Below, in pieces: positions 42,241-54,846 of a stretch of DNA of 64,000 nt (positions are counted from its first letter, which is position 1; the number at the start of each line of letters is the position of its first letter). The position numbers and the translations under genes were made by a program. The DNA lies in NCBI RefSeq assembly GCF_028583425.1, contig NC_072801.1:64991766-65055765 (forward strand), read 5' to 3'. This stretch comes from Eublepharis macularius. Lineage: Eukaryota > Chordata > Lepidosauria > Squamata > Eublepharidae. The notes under the pieces were generated by a model. That model was given only the letters and a program-made list of their open reading frames with translations. It had not been told where the DNA came from and searched no databases.

Positions 42241-45166
42241 GGAGACATCGGGATCGGGAGCGTCGCTCGATCCGGATCGTTTCTTCGTGGGGATGGGGCG
42301 GCCGGGAGGAGAAACGTCTCCACCTGCTTTCGGGTGCACGAGAACGTTTTGTTCCCCTTTTGGAAGGTCTTGGCCAACCTGGGTGGTTGGGTGGGGGAGT
42401 GAGAAGAAGGGAAGCGCTTCGTGTTAAACCCAACAGCCTTTTGTTCTCCGCTGTTCTTCCTGGAAATGCCTCGATTTGGTTTCACTTTCCTATAGAGTTC
42501 CCTCCTGCCTGGCATTCGTCTCCTGAAACTGTGTTGTTCTAACTGAACTTTGTGCACAGCCTTAAAAGGCCGAAACGATTGGCTGGCGGAAACCCTTCCC
42601 CCTGCTGCTCATGTTTTAAGGAAATCGTCAGCTAGGCGCGCATTGCGTCCTCCTTCTGCTTGAGGCAATGGGCTAGAGCAGGCGTGACATAAAATGCATG
42701 GATTGTGCTGATCTGCAGCCATGTAATAAATGCTGCTGGAAATTAGACTAAACTTTGACTTTCCATTTTATCTGGGAGGGGCGGAGCCGGGCACAAGGGC
42801 ACCAGGAAGCAAAAAGAAAAAAAGTAATCCATCCATCGAACATGCAAAAATGTAACATAATGGGAAAGACAACTGAAGATATTTTGGCAAAACTTTTTTG
42901 AATTTTTTAAAAATCAAAACATCTTAGTTTCTTATTTAAGAACATCAGGTTCACATTTTTTGTCTTCCTTTCCAGAATAAACACCCTAATTGGAGTGCTG
43001 GAAAAATGTTAATCCCTGTACTGGGCCTTTGTAAAATATGTACCCTCTAACAGCCCTTGGAGCACTCTCTAAAATGGATGTTGAGCTCCTATTTGAAAAA
43101 GTTGTACTCCTGCAGCAAGTGACACAAAAGTTGTTAATCACCAAAATAGTAAATGGCTTTGGTGCTAGTCACAGTTGGAGTAACTTCTCTTGATACTCAA
43201 GATTTTTGGATTATACAGGACTCTTCTGAAGAAGAGGGAAAGTAGATAAAACTTTGTTACATTAACTGGCAAAACTGATTCCTTTCATTTTATTACTGGC
43301 CCTTTTTACCAATAGCCCCTTCCAAACACCCAACTCTAGCTGCTTTATTTCCTCTTTCAGAGAGTGTTAAAATGGATTTACATTAACAATCTGATTTCCT
43401 CGTAACTTCCTAGGAACAATGGGTTCCAGGTTGCCATGAGTCTGAGGTAAACTGATTGTGTGATCTGACTTTGAAAGCTTCTTTTATCCCTACAATCTGA
43501 AATCTGTGGAATCTTCCAAAACTACAGCTTTGCTGTCTACTGAATCCCCTCTTTTCCTACCCTGCTACTCTCCTCCTCTGTTACAAAATAGGTGGCTGTA
43601 CCTGTAATAAACTGGGAGGAAAAAAAGGAGGGCAGAACCCTACAGGATACAAAAAATGATTCTTTATATAATATTTTCAAAATTCCAAAAGTGCAATGTG
43701 CTCATAACACTTCCTACAGTGTCTTCAAAGTTTCAAAAATGCAACGTGCTCATAACACTCCATACATGTTGCTCGCTGCATAGCTGATAAGCCCTATGTT
43801 TGGTTTAGAAACAGAAGCTCCTGAAGAAGCAGGCGTGAAATCTGTTCGCAGCCGGCCTCAGATTGAGAGATTGAGAGCGTTCCAGGGGAGAGCGTTCTAG
43901 GGTGTGCTATCCCAGGAGGAAGCACTCCCCAGCGTTTGTTTCCTCACTGGCAATTACATCTGCACCATGCTGGAATGAAACAACAACTAAGATATTTCCA
44001 CCTTAAGTCATAATAACATAGAAGGATAAACTGACTTCAAACAAAGACTCAAGCCTATGTAGGCTATTCTCTCCCGGAAAATATTTCATGAACTGGTTAT
44101 TTAAATGGTATCATCTCTAATTCATCCTACCTTGTAAGATTGTTTATGTAATATGTACTGAATCATGTATGGAGTGTTATGAGCACGTTGCATTTTTGAA
44201 ACTTTGAAGACACTGTAGGAAGTGTTATGAGCACATTGCACTTTTGGAATTTTGAAAATATTATATAAAGAATCATTTTTTGTATCCTGTAGGATTCTGC
44301 CCTCCTTTTTTTCCTCCCACTCTCCTCCTCTGTGGCTTCTTAGACTTCCATGTTTAGGATTGTGCATAAACAGGCCACAACATGGAACATTCTAGCAAGT
44401 TCCTGACAGGATTCTGGGCTATAAATCACTCCTTTGTGTTTCCTTATAGTTGTTTCATACACGTACCTACTCCTTCTCTTTCTCTTCCAGGTAACAGTGG
44501 CTCTGTTCAGACTGCTGAGCAATCCTCCCATGGCTTCTCAGGAAGAAATGGTAAGCCCTTCCAATCTGTTAAGAAATAGTCAATCCCCAGTCATGTTTGG
44601 GGACCAGACAGTGTGGCTGTTTGCTAGCCACTCCAGCCGTGGCTTCCTGCCACACTGACACTATTACAAACTAATCAGTTTTATACTATTGTAATCACCA
44701 TCGCTTCTACCCCCCAAAGAATCCTGGGAATTGTAGTTTGCTGAGGTACTAAGAATTCTGTGTAGGAAAACCCTACCTAGCCTCCCCTCACAAAGCTATG
44801 ATTCTTGGGGCACTGGGAAGGAGGAAATGACTGGAAAACAGTTTAAGTCTTTGACATGGACATTTCCCTAGATTCCTGTTCTTTCTTTCTCTGATAGGGC
44901 CTCAGGAGGAGCCACACTTCATTGACAAACACCGGGCCGAGCTGATCCAGAGGACGTCCACAGTGGAGGGGGTTCTGGATCTGCTGCACGGGACCATCCT
45001 AGATGATGAGCAGTACGAAAGAATCGCTTCACGGGAGACAAACCAGTTTAAAATGCGGGAGCTGTACAAGCTGGTGCCGAGCTGGGACCGCTCTTGCAAG
45101 GACCGGCTGTATGAGGCCTTGAAGGCCAAGAACAAGTTCCTTGTTCAAGATCTTGAAGGGAGATGA
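41960..45166 (+). CDS. PYCARD: PYCARD (ASC), inflammasome adaptor, three coding exons
   Basis: Coding exons are 41960-42236, 44491-44550 and 44898-45166, all joined in phase 1, giving 606 bp or 201 residues (human ASC has 195). Exon 1 encodes a pyrin domain ([47 protein letters not shown]). Exon 2 is a short Gly/Ser/Gln linker. Exon 3 encodes a CARD ([43 protein letters not shown]). ASC bridges PYD- or CARD-bearing sensors to caspase-1 by forming filaments in the cytosol. The start codon has G at +4 and lies in a CpG island. The gene follows the FIIND-CARD gene on the same strand at 9 kb distance. It looks intact. Confidence 0.96.
42237..44490 (+). other. PYCARD: PYCARD intron 1
   Basis: Apart from the inverted repeat at 43582-44318 I see no mobile element or exon in this 2.25-kb intron. 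Confidence 0.6.
43582..44318. repeat. 155-bp inverted repeat in PYCARD intron 1
   Basis: Arms at 43614-43768 and 44164-44318 are reverse complements with about one mismatch, separated by 395 bp. The block is bounded by a 15-bp direct repeat ACTCTCCTCCTCTGT (43567-43581 and 44319-44333), which looks like a target-site duplication. The intronic RNA could form a long hairpin. The element family was not identified. Confidence 0.88.
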
Positions 45167-46290
45167 GGCCGCCAAGAAGAAAGAGCAACGCCATCCCAAG
45201 GCACAGGGAAAGCAAATCACATGGGAAACTCAGGGGCCTGGGGGATATCATCTCCCAAACATCCACTTTGCCCCCCATTGGGAAGATACCCCTTTTCTAC
45301 TGCAGGGCAGGTAATGCAGACAGGGCACGTGGGAACAATTCCGTGATCTTAGAAACAGTTGAGTAAGATGTCTGTTGTGCGACAATCCAGGAATAGCTAT
45401 CCATCCTCTTCTATCCATTGACTTGTATCCAATAACTTTCTACAGGCAATGATTACTGTAATGAATTGAGGGACAAATATTCTGAGCAGGGGGACCAATT
45501 TTTTTTTTAATATCTCCAGTGAAACCGACCTTTCCACTGATGCTCAGGTAGGGCATTATGAAGCCCACACTGTAAGTTTTGTAAAGTGCACCTCTAGTCC
45601 TTGTTGTAGAAAAGCAAAAGAAAAATTACAGCTGTTCAGTAAAAAGTCTCTTCTTTGCTCTGGCTATGGCCAGAAAATATAGTGATGTGATTGACAAGCT
45701 AAGAGGCCTGTATTGGCCTATGACAGCAAAAGAGGTACAATGCGGGACTTCTCTGCTCCCTTTGTTTGCCAAATCATAGCAGATGCAAATTTAGTAAAAA
45801 AACAAATGAAATAACAGGTCCCTCATTGCCCAGTAACACAAATGAGGTATGCTGTTTAAGTACGTTGAAAATGAGTATTCATAATTTGTGTCTTGTTTGC
45901 TGCCTTGGGCATTTCCACTTCGGTGTTGGCCTCCATTCTGAATATTATTTGATATTCCTACTAAACAGAAAACAAAGGGAAGGGAAGGGAGAAGGTGCAG
46001 TAATGCATAATGAGATTTTTTTCTTGATGCAGATGGCACAATGAACAATCAAACTTGATTTTAATAGCCCATACGACTCTCTGGATTGATGTCCTTTCCT
46101 TGCTCCTGTTCTCTGCAGGTGCATTCCCATAGTCTTCTTTATGTTTTATTATAGACTATTTTACCAACATTCCCCCAAAAGGTTTTTTTAATTGGGAAAG
46201 AAGCATCTTTTAAGTATTTGTTAATTACAATTTGTTATGTTTGTGGAATAATCTTCTGCATGCCTTGTGGGTGGTTTTTAATAAATACAA
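45167..46290 (+). other. PYCARD: Probable PYCARD 3' UTR
   Basis: No repeats break this stretch, and an AATAAA follows at 46280. The length of about 1.1 kb is plausible for a 3' UTR, but an earlier site cannot be excluded. Confidence 0.5.
46280..46285 (+). terminator. PYCARD: Candidate polyadenylation signal of PYCARD
   Basis: AATAAA lies about 1.1 kb after the stop and is followed by a GT-containing stretch (gttaagcgtgtga). It is the first canonical hexamer I see after the gene. Confidence 0.45.
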
Positions 46291-48435
46291 GTTAAGCGTG
46301 TGATTCCAGGCTGCGACTTTATTCAGAGGGTGAGAAGGTGGGATTGGAATGCTCTGGCATTTGAGATACAGAAGAATTCTGCCAGAGATCTCATGCAGTG
46401 CTAGAAACTTCGTCCCTCTCTGCAGGGCTCCCTGGAAGCCAGCTTTGAATATCTACAGACCAGTGCAGCAGATTTTCCGTAAGCCTTTATGGGGCGTGGT
46501 GAGCTGGTGGCAAAGCTATATAGAAATCCAACTCCCAACTGCCACGTAATGTCTTCCATTCTTGGTTCTTTGTTGGTTCTTTTCCACTTTTTTGTATGTG
46601 CTTCCACACACCGGCACAACTAAGAGATCAGGTGAAACCTGGCTGTTTGTAGTGGAGCCATTAGGGGAAAGAATCATGGACTTTCTGTTCTTCATAGGCA
46701 GTTCCTCTTGCAAAACAGAACAAAGAAAACCTGGAACTAAAAATGCTTAAGCAAAAAACAAAACATAAAATTGCCCATAAAGGTTTTTAAAAATTCAGAG
46801 ATGGAAAACAAAGTTGAAAGAATCTGAGAATCCAAGACATGAATCCTCCCCTGGAAAACACAAGATTATCTGCATGTTTGTCCCAGTGGGGCAAATAGTG
46901 ACTCTGTGGGGCCATTTCAGATATTTATTTTATTTATGTCATTTATAGTACGTCTTTCTCACAGACTCAAGGTGGATTACATAGTGTGAGATTAGTACGA
47001 TCAGTATCAAGGACAAGGGCAAGCATTTCCATATGGTGTAAAGGATATTTACATAAACAATGTCATCAGGTAAATGAATACAAGTTTACAAAGACAGCAT
47101 TAGCAATATGGGATTGAAGAATTGCTGAAACAGAAGATAATCAATTCTAGGATTGACATTACACAACATGAAGCACAGCTAGTATATAGGAGTACATATT
47201 TAAAGCAACAGATAATATAGAAGGCAACAGTGAATTTTATGGTCCCTAACTTGTTAGCGAAACATCTGAGACCCCCCCCCCACAGACACACACACAATAC
47301 CACCCTCCTATCTGAGTAAAACCGTTTTGAATAATTCGGTTTTGCATTGTTTGCAGAAAGCCAGGAGCATGGGGGCTCTCCTGACCTCAGGCCAGCTGTT
47401 CCACAGGGTGGGGGGCCACCACAGAGAAAGCCCATGTACAGGCTGCTGTTAGGGTGGCTGAACTAAATCCCTCCCTCTTGTGCTGTGGTCCCAATCAAAA
47501 TCACCACCACCCTGTGCATGTTTCCAAAGACAAAAAGTAACAATTTTGGGAGCTCTGCTCACAAAACATTTGAACATGTCATTTGGCACAGGAAACCTGA
47601 ACTTTGAGATGGAAGCAAATAAGCAAGAGGTTTATGGGCTTCCTTGATGGTTGATGGGAAGAGTTTGGGTCTGGGAAATCCCTAACCAAGGTCAATTCCA
47701 CTAAGTGTGAACTTAATAATGGAATGCTCGAAGTGACGGAGCAATCCTAAAGACACTTTCCTTAGATTGAGCCCAATTTAAAATACCTGAGTAGGATTAG
47801 AAGATGAGTTTCTTAGGATTGCCCTGTTAATTACATAGGCTGAGAGCCTAGAAACAAGTTCTGCACATGCTAGGCAGCCTCTGCCATGGAATTTGCTGCT
47901 TCTGCTAGTACTTCCTTTTGTGCAAGATCAATGGTTTTCATTAAACTCTTGCACAAATGGAAAAGTGAACCATCTCCACAGCAGATCTAGTGCACAAAGA
48001 ACTCATTTATTGGCTCCAAGACATAATCCTTTCTGGAAAGCAGCTAATGGTACACAATATATAGTTACTCCTTTACCTTTCCCCTGAGGATCTGTAAGCA
48101 ACATTCTAGGTCCCGGTTGCGTCTTGCCCACAGGATAAATCCAGATGTACTACCTGCTGTGAGTTTTTCTACATTGGATGACTTCCACACTTAATGTGGA
48201 TATTTGTCAGAATAGACTCAATATTTTTAATAAGCTGTTAGATATACTGTGCCATCCTAATAAGAAATCAATGATATTTCAATGACATACAATATAAAAT
48301 CAATAATACCATACAAGATATCATTTGAATTTTGCCATTAGCCAGACAGAGGTGGTAGATTCTAGGGCATCATTTGCAGACAGTAAATCTCATGTTTATT
48401 TACTTCATTTCTAGGCCTTGAAAGATATTGTAGGT
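46291..48435 (+). other. Intergenic, LINE-like 3' UTR repeat
   Basis: A repeat at about 46915-47460 contains 'gccagctgttccacagggtg' and 'gggccaccacagagaaagcc', phrases typical of a widespread sauropsid LINE-type repeat (family not certain). The rest is unassigned. Confidence 0.45.
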
Positions 48436-48447
48436 GATAACCAGTAC

Positions 48448-51255
48448 GATGGTTGTTGTGGGTTTTCCGGGCTGTATTGCCGTGGTCTTGGCATTGTAGT
48501 TCCTGACGTTTCGCCAGCAGCTGTGGCTGGCATCTTCAGAGGTGTAGCACCAAAAGACAGAGATCTCTCAGTGTCACAGTGTGGAAAAGACGTAGGTCAT
48601 TTGTATCTACTCAGGAGGGGTGGGGTTGATCTGAGTCATCCTGTAAGAGTTTCCCAGGGTGTGGAATGCTAATGGTGGGAGGCTTCACTGTATCCTGAGG
48701 AGGTTCTTTTGCATATGGATTGGTACTTGATGTGCTAATCTTCTCTGCAGGGCTATTGTCGGGGATAGAATGTTTTGTTAGCCTGGTGTTTTTCAGAACT
48801 GGCAACCATGCTCTGTTCATTCTTAAGGTTTCTTCTTTCCTGTTGAAGTTTTGCTTATGCTTGTGAATTTCAATGGCTTCCCTGTGCAGTCTGACAAAGT
48901 AGTTGGAAGTGTTGTCCAGTATTTTGGTGTCCTGGAATAAGATACTGTGCCCTGTTTGAGTTAGGCTATGTTCAGCCACTGCTGATTTTTCAGGTTGTCC
49001 AAGTCTGCAGTGTCTTTCATGTTCTTTTATTCTTGTCTGGATGCTACGCTTTGTGGTCCCAATGTAAACTTGTCCACAGCTGCAGGGTATACGGTATACT
49101 CCTGCAGAGGTTAGGGGGTCTCTACTGTCTTTTGCTGATCGTAGCATCTGTTGTATTTTTTGGGTGGGTCTGAATACTGCTTGAAGGTTATGCTTTTTCA
49201 TAAGCTTTCCCATCTGATCAGTAATTCCTTTGAGATATGGCACACAAAGAGAGAAATGCCATCAAGACCCTCAATGCAGATCTAGACATCATCATTCTAC
49301 CAGCTGATAAAGGCAATGCTACAGTGATCATGAAAACAGAGGAATACAAAAAGAAGATTAAGGAACTCCTGGACCCCTCCACCTACAAAAAACTAAAACG
49401 AGATCCCACTTGCAAAATCACCAGGCTAACAAATGCACTGATCAAGAATTCCTCACTACATCCCGACACGCACAGAAAACTATGCAAGACTGAAGCACAG
49501 CCACCTAGACTATATGGACTCCCCAAAATACATAAGGATTCAGTCCCACTCCGACCCATTGTGAGTGCCATTGGTTCACCGACATATGAATTAGCTAGAC
49601 ATCTGGCAGATCTCCTGCAGGACCACATCGGGAAAACCTCGTCTTACATCAAAGATTCAGCAGATTTCATCAACAAAATCAGTTCTCTGAAACTCAATCC
49701 ACAAGACATACTTGTCAGTTTTGATGTTGTATCCCTGTTTACCAAGGTTCCAGTAAAAGACACTATTGCACTTATTAATCAGATTTTCCCAGAGGATGTA
49801 ACAGCCTTATTCCACCATTGTCTGACAACCAGTTACTTCCAATGGGACAACGAATTCTATGAACAGATGGATGGGGTGGCCATGGGGAGCCCACTCAGCC
49901 CAGTTATAGCAAACTTCTACATGGAACATTTTGAAAAAAACAGCTCTAGAATCAGCACCCCACAAACCTAGTGTATGGTTCCGGTTTGTGGATGATACAT
50001 TTATCATTTGGAGCCATGGGGAGGAAGAATTGATGGGGTTTTTGAATCATCTCAACAACATCCACCTGAACATACAATTCACAATGGAGAAAGAAATCGA
50101 GGGAAAACTCCCATTCCTGGATACCTTGGTCATCCGCAAAGCAAACTTTCAGTTAGGTCACAAGGTCTACAGGAAACCAACTCACACTGATCGGTACTTA
50201 CACAAAAACTCCAATCACCACCCCCGACTGAAAAGAGGCATAATGAAAACATTAGTGGATCGTGCAAGACGGATATGTGAGCCGCACTTTCTCAATGAGG
50301 AAATTAATCATCTAAACCACGCACTTCAGGCAAATGGCTACTCCAGAAATGAAATCTGAAGAGCAATCAAACCCAGGATGAATCAAACAACCAAGGAAAA
50401 ACAGTCTCCTACAGGAAAAGTGTTTTTGCCATATATCAAAGGAATTACTGATCAGATGGGAAAGCTTATGAAAAAGCATAACCTTCAAGCAGTATTCAGA
50501 CCCACCCGAAAAATACAACAGATGCTACGATCAGTAAAAGACAGTAGAGACCCCCTAACCTCTGCAGGAGTATACCGTATACCCTGCAGCTGTGGACAAG
50601 TTTACATCGGGACCACAAAGCGTAGCATCCAGACAAGAATAAAAGAACATGAAAGACACTGCAGACTTGGACAACCTGAAAAATCAGCAGTGGCTGAACA
50701 TAGCCTAACTCAAACAGGGCACAGTATCTTATTCCAGGACACCAAAATACTGGACAACACTTCCAACTACTTTGTCAGACTGCACAGGGAAGCCATTGAA
50801 ATTCACAAGCATAAGCAAAACTTCAACAGGAAAGAAGAAACCTTAAGAATGAACAGAGCATGGTTGCCAGTTCTGAAAAACACCAGGCTAACAAAACATT
50901 CTATCCCCGACAATAGCCCTGCAGAGAAGATTAGCACATCAAGTACCAATCCATATGCAAAAGAACCTCCTCAGGATACAGTGAAGCCTCCCGCCATTAG
51001 CATTCCACACCTTGGGAAACTCTTACAGGATGACTCAGCTCAACCCCACCCCTCCTGAGTAGATACAAATGACCTACGTCTTTTCCACACTGTGACACTG
51101 AGAGATCTCTGTCTTTTGGTGCTACACCTCTGAAGATGCCAGCCACAGCTGCTGGCGAAACGTCAGGAACTACAATGCCAAGACCACGGCAATACAGCCC
51201 GGAAAACCCACAACAACCATCGTTCTCCGGCCGTGAAAGCCTTCGACAATACATC
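48448..51255. mobile_element. Composite Penelope-like insertion, two copies head to head
   Basis: A minus-strand 5'-truncated copy (48448 to about 49235) lies head to head with a longer plus-strand copy (about 49230-51255). Both end in the same 3' UTR, and the whole is bounded by a 12-bp duplication GATAACCAGTAC (48436-48447 and 51256-51267). It was therefore inserted as one event. The plus copy encodes reverse transcriptase (PKIHKDSVPLRPIVSAIGSP, DVVSLFTKVPV, MDGVAMGSPLSPVIANFYME, WFRFVDDTFIIW) and a GIY-YIG endonuclease (GVYRIPCSCGQVYIGTTKRS). The frame is not continuous through RT and endonuclease, so it is inactive. Confidence 0.93.
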
Positions 51256-52469
51256 GATAACCAGTACCTTGAATTATTCCCAGAAACTAATCAGTAATTA
51301 ATATAGGGACTGTGAATAGGTGTAATATGCTTACTCCTCCAAGCTCTTGATAGTAAACGAGCCATTGCATTCTATACCATCTGGAATTTCTGAGTAGTCT
51401 TCAAGGGTAAAACCATGTAGAGCGCATTACAGTAGTCTAGCTATGGGGTTACCATGGCATGGATCAATGCATCGGGTCAAACTAGGGAGTTATTTTCTGG
51501 CTAAGTAAAGACAAGAATGCTTTTTGGGGGCAGCTGTATTGACTTCTCCAGCAATAATGCTGAGTTGAAGGAAACTTTGACTCCCAAAAGCTTATACCAT
51601 GGAAATCTTGTTGGTCTTTAAGGTGCTACTGGACCCAGATCTTGCTGAATTGAGAATACCCCCTAGATTCTTAGCCGAGTGAGTGAACTTCGTCAAATGT
51701 GGGTAGCACAATACCCATCAAGACCTCAGTATTCTTGACCAGCATCATCACCTCTGTCATGCTGGAAATGTTATTATTGAGGTTTGAAGACTTTCATAAA
51801 ATCTGTATGGAACTTCAAGGTTTATAATCATTATATTTCTACCTTCACATGCTTCCGTGTCTCAGACACTGGAATGTCTTGTGGGTCAGAGAATGGAATG
51901 GATTGTTTGGAAAGAAAGGGAAATCCTGACAAATTGTTGTGGCAAGAAAAAAAATAACCTTGGTCCCGAAAAGCAACAAGAGTCAGCTGAAAAGCTCAAA
52001 CTGCTCTCTAGAAGCTGAGCTTTCAGTTTTGGAGAAGATTTCCAGGAAATCATCTGCTTTCTTTTCTTACTCTGCCATGACCAGCCCAGGGAAGGAAGCA
52101 AGTATGGGCAGAAATACTAACATGTGAGTCATTTCCCTAGAAGTGAGAGGACGAGCCCACTCCTGATGTGTGCTCATTGCTAATATATAAAAAAGGAGTG
52201 GTAATCTTCAAAAGGCACATGAATCATTTGTGTAATAATGAAGGGCCTTATCCCTTCTTGGAGGGTATTTCTTCTGACCTGCAAGCCTTAACTCCAGCTC
52301 CTTGGGAGGTGGGCTGAAATCAGTAACTTGTTGGAATAAAATACACGGGTCTGGCATGTGGGGTTTTAGAAACCTTTCTCTATTTTTTGTTTGTTTTCTA
52401 GACCGGAAAGGCAGGTGCTTGACATTTGATGAGAAAGTATCCGCTGCATTCCTTTGGCAAGGTGTATTT

Positions 52470-52660
52470 TAGGGTTGCCCACTCCGGGTCGGGAAATTCC
52501 TGGAGATTTGAGGGTGGAGCCTGAGGAGGGCAGGTTATAAGACCTTAGAGTCCACCCTCCAAAGCAGCCGTTTTCTCCAGAGGGACTGATCTCTGTAGTC
52601 AGGAAATTGGTGGTGATTCCGAGAGTTCTTCAGGCCCCACCTGGAGGTTTGCAACCCTGT
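52470..52660. mobile_element. MITE of the 'gggttgcc...ggcaaccct' type
   Basis: Contains 'attcctggagatttgagggt', 'agagtccaccctccaaagca', 'tttctccagagggactgatc' and 'ggccccacctggaggtttgc', with inverted ends (agggttgccca / gtttgcaaccct). A degraded relative lies at about 23248-23515. Confidence 0.75.
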
Positions 52661-52789
52661 GTATTCGGCAGCGGGGTCCCATGCAGAATTATTCCAGTTT
52701 AAATCCACTAATTTCTACCGAGACGAATATGGCACATGTACCGCTTAATGAACACGTGCAAAACATAACTTGTGGTTTGGAACCCAGGA

Positions 52790-53045
52790 GAAACCGTGCA
52801 ACCCTATGTCGAGTCACTCCTGCCCGGAGTTCAGCCTGCCCACGACCGCCTGTCACCGGCCTCTTCCCTCCGCGGCAGTCGCCCCTCGCCGCAGGAAGAG
52901 CCGGGCAGGCGGTGCTTGCCTGAGCAGGGGGAACTGCCAGCGCCGGGACGGGTTTTCCGGGGGACGGCCTTCGTGGGGGCACACCGTCTGCTGCGCCTGC
53001 AGAGGGGGCTGGCCGGGCGCCTGGTGAGCCGCTGCAGCCCCGGGT
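52790..53045 (+). promoter_or_regulatory. CpG-rich block, possible promoter/5' UTR exon of the zinc-finger gene
   Basis: GC-rich sequence with frequent CpG ends at a good donor site (gccccggg|gtgagc type, GT at 53044-53045). It lies about 1.8 kb upstream of the first supported coding exon and has the right orientation for a non-coding first exon. There is no transcript evidence. Confidence 0.5.
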
Positions 53046-54846
53046 GAGCAGGGAGGGCAGGAGGGAGGCAGGCGTGGTGGCCCTGGGGGGCTGCCTTCTG
53101 AATTTACAGCTGGGAGGCAAAAGAGGAGGAGCTGGGGGTGGAGAGGCCTTGGGGAAGCAGCAGGAGGGCAGGAAAGGATTTGGCAGCAGCTCCAGCCCTG
53201 CAAACACAATGGTGGGGGTGTTGAGATTAATTTACGACTCCAGCCCATTTCTCCTCCTGCACTGCAGTCCCCTTAGGGCTGAGGTGGGTGGGTGAGGACG
53301 GAATAGTGCCAAGGCGTGCTTCTGCTGGGTGGGAATTCCTTTTCTTTCCCCACACCGCCCTTCCATGCTGTCTCCACCTTCACACGGTCTCTATGGTGGG
53401 GGCGGTGTGGAAGTGTGGGTTTCCCTTCGGAGTGGACAGAAATAATGCCAACCCTGTTTAGGATGACAAGGTTTGGGTCCAGTAGCACCTTAAAGACCAA
53501 CTAGATTGCCAGAATCAAACCTCCCTTCTCTGACTCTCTAAAGCTTATACCCTTGAAAAATCTGACAAATGGAAGTTTGACTCTCAAAAGCGCATACCTT
53601 GAAAATCTGGTTGGTCTCTAAGGTGCCACTGAACTCAAATCCCGCTGTTCTACTGCAAACTGGCAAGGCTACCCACCGGAAGCTACCTGTGATGTTACTT
53701 TATTCTCCACCTCCTCAACTATCCACACACATGTGCTTTGTTACCTTTGCCCCTTGATAGCTAAGTTTTTGTCCTTCCCTAGTCTGGATTGCACCATCCT
53801 CTTGCTGGCTCAGGTGCTCTGAGTTGCTGTAAAATCACAGACTACAAGGTTACAACATCCCCATCATCCAGCATTAGGAAATTTTACAAAATTATGATGT
53901 TGCACAGTTCAGGCAGTCTGTTTGCCACAGGTGTTGTGCAGAACAAAGCAAGTGTCTGGCCACAGGTGGAAGCATCCCATCCAGTAACCTGTTGTAGTAC
54001 ATTTTGATTTGATTCTTTTTTCCGCCTTGATCGTCATCCAATTCACACACTTTTTCTGCTTCCTTTATCCATGGTAAACTTGTGGATTCAAACCTGCTTG
54101 GAAGGCCCACCCTCTGACCCAGAAAGCGCTTTCCCCTTGATCCGAGATGGTTGAGGGTTTAATGAAATTGTTTAGCAAAGGAAGCGCACTCCTTGCATTC
54201 TCAGAGACACTATCGGTACAATCCTAAACAATTACACTCTTCTAGGTCCACTGAAGTCAGGAGAGTGTAAATCTGTTTAGGATGCACTATTAGTGCCCAT
54301 ATTCTAGGCTGAAACCTGGCACTAAAGCCAGATTCAAGGGCTTAAAGCCTTGCTTGATCTAAGCCCTGGTACTTTAGCAGTTTGTTGTTATTTTATCCTG
54401 GTCTGTCCAAGCTCATTTAAAAAAAGAGGAAAAATCACAAATTAATTTTTAAAAATAGCACTAAAAGTAGAGTTGCCAAAGCTACAGTTATGCTTACAGA
54501 GGAGTGCTTTTGATATGCTCTTAAATTCTTACATCCTCACAGGCTCAAATTAAGTCATGGTTATTTGACACCTACCTCTGTGTCAGTTTGATGTGTTGTG
54601 ATTATTGTCTGTGTAATTATTTTTAATGATTGGAATTATCTGTATGAGATAATTAAAAGTTCAAAAGCCTACATATTCTCGGAAGATGTATAGTTGTGGC
54701 AGCTTGTGTGTGCGTTTGTATAGCAATATCTTTCATTTTGACATACAGACTGGAGCTTCCCATAAAGAAAGAGCATCTAAAATCTTGATTCTCCATCTCT
54801 CACCAAGCAGGTTTTCAATTCAGCAAAGTTTTCCTTGGTCTTTTGG

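Larger units (their letters stand above)
51268..54846 (+). other. Intergenic/5' region of the zinc-finger gene
   Basis: It contains Penelope-type tails (about 51570-51650 and 53465-53665), a MITE (52470-52660), a CpG-rich block and an old small MITE (about 54205-54290). I looked for a KRAB or SCAN exon and did not find one. Confidence 0.55.
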
